From Microbispora sp. H13382 (GTDB lineage: Bacteria; Actinomycetota; Actinomycetes; Streptosporangiales; Streptosporangiaceae), in the NCBI RefSeq assembly GCF_014161445.1, contig NZ_JABBXA010000006.1:1-64000 (forward strand): a DNA stretch of 64,000 nucleotides. Reading direction: 5' to 3'. Positions within the stretch are counted from its first letter, which is position 1; every line of letters starts with the position of its first letter. The notes beneath the pieces were generated by a model, which saw only the letters and a list, made by a program, of their open reading frames with translations, had not been told where the DNA came from and ran no database searches. The position numbers were made by a program, and so were the translations under genes. This document shows, in pieces, positions 59,688-64,000 of the stretch.

Positions 59688-60671
59688 ATGAAGGCCTTCG
59701 TCATACGCTCGTACGGCCCGCCCGACGTCCTGGAGCTCACCGACGTCGGCACGCCCGTGCCCGGTCCCGGCGAGGTGCTGGTCCGGGTGCGCGCCACCTC
59801 CGTCCAGCCGTACGACTGGCACCATATGAGAGGCGAGCCGTACGTCGCGCGCCTGATGGGCGGCACGCTCGGCCCGCGCCGGCCGCGGATCGGCATCCTG
59901 GGCGCCGACGTGGCCGGACAGGTGGAAGCGATCGGCGCCGGAGTCACCGCCTTCCGCCCCGGCGACGAGGTGTTCGCCCTGCTCACGCAGGGCGGCTTCG
60001 CCGAGTACGTGTGCGTGCCGGAGAGCGCACTGGCCAGGAAACCGGAGAACCTGTCGTTCGAGCAGGCGGCCGCGGTGCCGATGGCGGCCGTCACCGCACT
60101 GATCGCGCTCGACCAGGGACGGGTCCAGGCGGGGCACGAGGTGCTCGTGAACGGGGCCTCGGGCGGCGTGGGGACCTTCGCCGTGCAGCTCGCCAAGGCC
60201 TTCGGCGCCGAGGTCACCGGCGTGTGCAGCGGCCGGAACGCGGACCTGGTGCGGTCGCTCGGCGCGGACGAGGTCGTCGACTACACCAAGGAGGACTTCA
60301 CCCGGCGCGGGCGGCGCCACGACCTGCTGCTCGACATCGCGGGCACCCGCGGGCTACGGGCCTGCACGCGGGCGCTGAAGCCCCGGGGGACGCACCTCGT
60401 CGTCGGCGGGCCGGCCGGACGGTGGCTGCAACCCGTCGGCCACATCGCCGCGACGCTCGCGGTGTCGCCGTTCGTGTCCCAGCGCGTGGTCGTGACCCAG
60501 ACGGCCTACGGCGAGAAGGCGCGGGGCGACCTGATGCGGCTGACCGACCTCATCGAGGACGGCAAGGTCACCCCGGTGATCGACCGCGGCTACCCGTTCG
60601 ACGAGATCCCGGCGGCCGTCGGGTACGTGGAACAGGGGCACGCCCGCGGAAAGGTCGTCATCACGCTCTGA
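59688..60671 (+). CDS. NAD(P)-dependent quinone-reductase-like oxidoreductase
   Basis: A 327-residue zinc-independent medium-chain dehydrogenase. ADVAGQVEAIGAGVTAFRPGDEVF is the N-terminal signature, and VLVNGASGGVGTFAVQLAKAFGAEVTGVCS the NAD(P)H-binding fold. The structural zinc cysteines of alcohol dehydrogenases are absent. It should reduce quinones or enones. ATG 59688 follows GAGGAG. The divergent DUF2306-like gene shares its control region. Confidence 0.88.
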   Translation: MKAFVIRSYGPPDVLELTDVGTPVPGPGEVLVRVRATSVQPYDWHHMRGEPYVARLMGGTLGPRRPRIGILGADVAGQVEAIGAGVTAFRPGDEVFALLTQGGFAEYVCVPESALARKPENLSFEQAAAVPMAAVTALIALDQGRVQAGHEVLVNGASGGVGTFAVQLAKAFGAEVTGVCSGRNADLVRSLGADEVVDYTKEDFTRRGRRHDLLLDIAGTRGLRACTRALKPRGTHLVVGGPAGRWLQPVGHIAATLAVSPFVSQRVVVTQTAYGEKARGDLMRLTDLIEDGKVTPVIDRGYPFDEIPAAVGYVEQGHARGKVVITL

Positions 60672-60710
60672 CCGGCCTCTCCGGGGCCCGCCTCCTCCGT
60701 CCCGGCGGCG

Positions 60711-62951
60711 TCAGAGCTCGGCGACCAGGGGGCCGTCCGGCTCCGGCGCCGGCTTCCCGGCCGCCTCCTCCAGCTGGGCGCGCTCGTCCATCTCCGGGCT
60801 CACGGGCGTGGGGCTCTCCACCGGCCGCAGCCACACGACGCCGAGCGGCGGCACGCGCAGCCGGGCCGAGCAGGGCAGCCCGTGCCGCGGCACCTCGACC
60901 GACTCGACCGCGCCCATGTTGCCGACGCCGCTGCCGGCGTACTCGTACGCGTCGGTGTTGAGGATCTCCTCCCACCGGCCGGGGGTCGGCAGGCCGAGGT
61001 GGTAGTCCTCATGCGGGGCGCCGGAGAAGTTGGCGACGCAGGCGAGCACCGAGCCGTCCGCGCCGTACCGCAGGAACGACAGCACGTTGCCCGAGGCGTC
61101 GTCGGCGTCGATCCAGCGGAAACCCTCGTGGGTGTTGTCGCGGGAGTACAGCGCCGGCGACTCGCGGTAGACGCGGTTGAGGTCCCGCACCAGTCGGCGT
61201 ACGCCCTGGTGGAAGTCGAAGTCGAGCACCCACCAGTCGAGGCCGCCCGCCTCCGACCACTCGGCCCCCTGGCCGAACTCGCCGCCCATGAACAGCAGCT
61301 GCTTGCCGGGGTGGGCCCACATGAAGCCGTACAACGCCCGCAGGTTGGCGAATCGCTGCCACTCGTCGCCGGGCATCTTGCCCAGCAGCGACCCCTTCAG
61401 GTGGACGACCTCGTCGTGCGAGAGCGGCAGCACGAAGTTCTCCGAGAAGGCGTACATCAGGGAGAACGTCATCTGGTGGTGGTGATACTGCCGGTAGACC
61501 GGCTCGCGGGACATGTAGCTGAGCGTGTCGTGCATCCAGCCCATGTTCCACTTGAAGCCGAAGCCGAGCCCGCCGAGGTACGCCGGCCGGGACACGCCGG
61601 GCCACGCGGTCGACTCCTCCGCGATCGTCACGATCCCCGGCTCCTCGCGGTAGACGACGGCGTTCATCTCCTTGAGGAACTCGATCGCGTCGAGGTTCTC
61701 CCTGCCGCCGTACTCGTTGGGCGTCCACTCGCCCTCGCGGCGGGAGTAGTCGAGGTAGAGCATCGAGGCCACCGCGTCCACCCGCAGGCCGTCGACGTGG
61801 AACTCCTTGAGCCAGTAGAGCGCGTTGGCGACCAGGAAGTTGCGCACCTCGTTGCGGCCGAAGTCGAAGACGTACGTGCCCCAGTCGGGGTGGGTCCCGC
61901 GGGCGGGGTCGGCGTGCTCGTAGAGCGGCGTGCCGTCGAAGCGGGCCAGCGCCCACTCGTCCATCGGGAAGTGCGCGGGAACCCAGTCCACGATCACGCC
62001 GATGCCGGCCCGGTGGAGCTCGTCCACCAGGTGGCGGAAGTCGTCGGGGGAGCCGAACCGCGACGTCGGGGCGTAGTAGGACGTCACCTGGTAGCCCCAC
62101 GAGCCGCCGAACGGATGCTCGGCGACCGGCAGGAACTCCACGTGCGTGAATCCCATGTCCTTGACGTACTCGACCAGCTCCCTGGCCATGTCGCGGTAGG
62201 ACAGGCCGGGCCGCCACGAGCCGAGGTGCACCTCGTAGGTGCTCATCGGCTCAACGAGGGCGTCACGTGTCGCCCGGCCGGTCATCCATTCCTGGTCGTG
62301 CCACTCGTACGCGGACCTCTCGACGATGCTGGCGGTCGCCGGGGGGATCTCGGTGCGGCGGGCCATCGGGTCGGCCTTCTCCCGCCAGATGCCGTCCAGG
62401 CCGAGGATCTGGAACTTGTACCGCGTGCCCTCGCCGATCTCCGGGAGGAACAGCTCCCACACCCCCGTCCGGCCGAGGGAGCGCATCGGGTGGGCGGCGC
62501 CGTTCCAGTGGTTGAAGTCGCCGATCACCCGCACGCCCTGCGCGTTCGGCGCCCACACGGAGAAGGCCGTGCCGTCCACGTCCTCGTGGCGCATCACCCG
62601 CGCCCCGAGCACCTCCCACAGCCGTTCGTGCCGTCCCTCGCCGATCAGGTGCAGGTCGAGCTCGCCCAGCGTCGGCCAGTGCCGGTACGGATCGTCCGTC
62701 TCGTAAGGCGGGGCGTCGGGATAGGTGATGCGCAGGCGGTAGTCGGGAATCTTGTCGAGGCCGGGCAGCGTCACCTCGAAGACCCCGGAGGAGACGTGGC
62801 GCATCTCGTGCGCCGAGCCGTCGGCCAGCACCTCGACCTTCTCCGCGAAGGGGCGCAGGGCCCTGATCGTGACGCCGTCGGGCCCGGGATGGGCGCCCAA
62901 TATCGAGTGGGGGTCGTGGTGTGCGCCCCCCGCCAGCCGGTCCAAATCCAT
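60711..62951 (-). CDS. glgB: 1,4-alpha-glucan branching enzyme
   Basis: A 746-residue GH13 enzyme that makes alpha-1,6 branches in glycogen. The N-terminal region contains [12 protein letters not shown] and a CBM48 module ([18 protein letters not shown]). In the catalytic barrel, [18 protein letters not shown] holds the nucleophile Asp, [10 protein letters not shown] the acid Glu and [12 protein letters not shown] the third Asp region. The maltokinase gene lies upstream on the same strand (46 bases away), which marks the GlgE pathway from trehalose to glucan. ATG 62951 begins [18 protein letters not shown] or GTG codons further upstream are possible. Confidence 0.95.
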   Translation of the reverse strand: MDLDRLAGGAHHDPHSILGAHPGPDGVTIRALRPFAEKVEVLADGSAHEMRHVSSGVFEVTLPGLDKIPDYRLRITYPDAPPYETDDPYRHWPTLGELDLHLIGEGRHERLWEVLGARVMRHEDVDGTAFSVWAPNAQGVRVIGDFNHWNGAAHPMRSLGRTGVWELFLPEIGEGTRYKFQILGLDGIWREKADPMARRTEIPPATASIVERSAYEWHDQEWMTGRATRDALVEPMSTYEVHLGSWRPGLSYRDMARELVEYVKDMGFTHVEFLPVAEHPFGGSWGYQVTSYYAPTSRFGSPDDFRHLVDELHRAGIGVIVDWVPAHFPMDEWALARFDGTPLYEHADPARGTHPDWGTYVFDFGRNEVRNFLVANALYWLKEFHVDGLRVDAVASMLYLDYSRREGEWTPNEYGGRENLDAIEFLKEMNAVVYREEPGIVTIAEESTAWPGVSRPAYLGGLGFGFKWNMGWMHDTLSYMSREPVYRQYHHHQMTFSLMYAFSENFVLPLSHDEVVHLKGSLLGKMPGDEWQRFANLRALYGFMWAHPGKQLLFMGGEFGQGAEWSEAGGLDWWVLDFDFHQGVRRLVRDLNRVYRESPALYSRDNTHEGFRWIDADDASGNVLSFLRYGADGSVLACVANFSGAPHEDYHLGLPTPGRWEEILNTDAYEYAGSGVGNMGAVESVEVPRHGLPCSARLRVPPLGVVWLRPVESPTPVSPEMDERAQLEEAAGKPAPEPDGPLVAEL

Positions 62952-62997
62952 GTCGCCAACCTGCCCTAGATGTTTCCCTCCGAACACCCTGATCTTG

Positions 62998-64000
62998 TCA
63001 GCGGAACGCCGCGATTGGGATGGGCAGCCACGAGGGGCGGTTCCGCGCCTCGTAGACGACCTCGTACACCGCCTTGCTCAGCTCCAGGGCGCGCAGCAGC
63101 ACGGCGTCGTCGCCGCGGATGTGGCCGCCGCCCTCGGAGTAGCCGGCCAGGAACGCGGCGCGGTTGCGCTCCGACCACTCCCGGGCCCGGCTCTCCAGTC
63201 CGTCGGCGTTCGGATGCCCGGCCAGCAGGTGCCGTGCGGCGTAGTCGAACGAGCGGAGCATGCCCGCCACGTCCCGCAGCGGCGAGTCGAGCGCCCGCCG
63301 CTCGGCCAGCGGCTGGCCCGGCTCGCCCTCGAAGTCGAGCACCACCCAGTCGGTCATGGTCCGCATGACCTGCCCGAGGTGGTAGTCGCCGTGCACGCGC
63401 TGCACCGGGATCTCGTGGCCGAGGTCGGACAGCCGGTCGAACGCCTCGGCGGCCACCGCGGTGTGCTCGCCGAGCCGCGGGACCTCGGCGACCGCCTTGT
63501 CCAGGCGGCGGCGGAACCGCTCGGTCATCCGCTTGATCTCGGGCGGCTCGATCGTCCCCGTGGGGAAGGCCCGCGCGAGTTCGCGGTGCACCTGCGCAGT
63601 GGCCAGCCCGAGACGCTGCGCCTCGGCGGCGAAGTCGCCTCCGGCGTCCTCCGCCGGCATGCCCTCCGGGCACGCGTAGAGGTCGCGCACGCTGGTCAGG
63701 GCCATCGACCAGCCCTCGTTGGCGTTCTGCAGATACTCCTGCATGATCGCCAGAGTGGTCGGCTCGCCCTGGAGCTCGGTCTCGATCCAGCCGTACGGCT
63801 TGGCCACGTGGGCTGAGCCCGCCTCGGCGAGTGCCGTGATGATCTCCAGCTCGGGGTTGATCCCCGGGTTGAGCTGGCGGAACAGCTTGAATATGTACTT
63901 GTCGCCGTACACCAGTGAGGTGTTCGACTGCTCGGCGGTCAGCACGAGGCTGCGGAGCGAGGTGTCGATCTCCGCCCCATGGGTGCGGTGGAAGCCGAGG
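62998..64000 (-). CDS. mak: maltokinase, C-terminal part
   Basis: The last ~334 residues of a kinase whose start lies beyond the window edge. [34 protein letters not shown] (with the catalytic Asp) and [15 protein letters not shown] (the DFE metal motif) match actinobacterial maltokinase. That enzyme makes maltose 1-phosphate for GlgE. It is followed on the same strand by glgB, the usual order in this pathway. Fusion to TreS, common in actinomycetes, cannot be judged from this fragment. Confidence 0.92.
   Translation of the reverse strand, partial: LGFHRTHGAEIDTSLRSLVLTAEQSNTSLVYGDKYIFKLFRQLNPGINPELEIITALAEAGSAHVAKPYGWIETELQGEPTTLAIMQEYLQNANEGWSMALTSVRDLYACPEGMPAEDAGGDFAAEAQRLGLATAQVHRELARAFPTGTIEPPEIKRMTERFRRRLDKAVAEVPRLGEHTAVAAEAFDRLSDLGHEIPVQRVHGDYHLGQVMRTMTDWVVLDFEGEPGQPLAERRALDSPLRDVAGMLRSFDYAARHLLAGHPNADGLESRAREWSERNRAAFLAGYSEGGGHIRGDDAVLLRALELSKAVYEVVYEARNRPSWLPIPIAAFR

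Overview
The window is high-GC, densely coded DNA with GTG and TTG starts, many 1-4 base gene overlaps, F420-type oxidoreductases, a KstR-type steroid regulator, a secreted chitinase and GlgE-pathway genes. This points to a filamentous actinomycete. A member of the Streptosporangiales would fit, but that placement is a weak inference. I see no tRNA, rRNA, CRISPR array, transposase or integrase.

Layout. 1-2.6 kb: end of a TIM-barrel isomerase gene, a frameshifted DUF234 ATPase behind a double palindrome, and a MSMEG_6728-type protein. 2.6-4.5 kb: a leftward operon (PPOX oxidoreductase, 3Fe-4S ferredoxin, Zn alcohol dehydrogenase) with a KstR-type box. 4.5-6.1 kb: a methyltransferase, a RidA-like protein and an HxlR regulator. 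6.1-10.4 kb: a prenyltransferase-like, methyltransferase and glycosyltransferase operon facing a GDP-mannose dehydratase. 10.5-13 kb: a ROK regulator and a CYP125-like P450 with a KstR-type box.

13.2-36.1 kb is a ribosomal peptide (RiPP) gene cluster. A large LuxR-type (LAL) regulator faces a rightward operon: a fused azole cyclodehydratase (E1-like plus YcaO), a SagB-type dehydrogenase, an HlyD-like protein, a C39 peptidase-ABC exporter and a second NHLP-type ABC exporter. A leftward operon (P450, methyltransferase, small membrane protein) diverges from the precursor gene. The 130-residue precursor has a nitrile-hydratase-like leader and ends in CCCCPCCCCT. Next come a DrrAB-like efflux pair, a P450 with an abnormal I helix, and an operon of FAD amine oxidase, Rieske oxygenase, alpha/beta hydrolase and VOC protein. 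A 56-residue membrane protein on the other strand closes the cluster. TACGTA-containing boxes recur in three intergenic regions of the cluster and probably mark its regulon. The expected product is a polyazole peptide with two blocks of up to four thiazoles around a proline, further oxidised and possibly methylated, released by the C39 peptidase and exported.

36.2-40.4 kb: an M50-like membrane protein, a KstR-like TetR regulator and a FadE28/FadE29-like acyl-CoA dehydrogenase pair. With the 2.6-4.5 kb operon and the CYP125-like gene, these look like parts of a steroid side-chain regulon, with the RiPP cluster lying between its members. 40.4-46 kb: a membrane-anchored sigma-like protein with DAFG repeats and an OpuC-like betaine ABC system. 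46-54.4 kb: a CE2-like esterase, IolD, a DUF4190/DUF4352-like protein, a flavin reductase, SppA and a GH18 chitinase. 54.4-60.7 kb: a minisatellite, a two-component system, a LysR/MFS pair, a DUF2306-like protein and a quinone-reductase-like enzyme. 60.7-64 kb: GlgB and the 3' part of a maltokinase gene.
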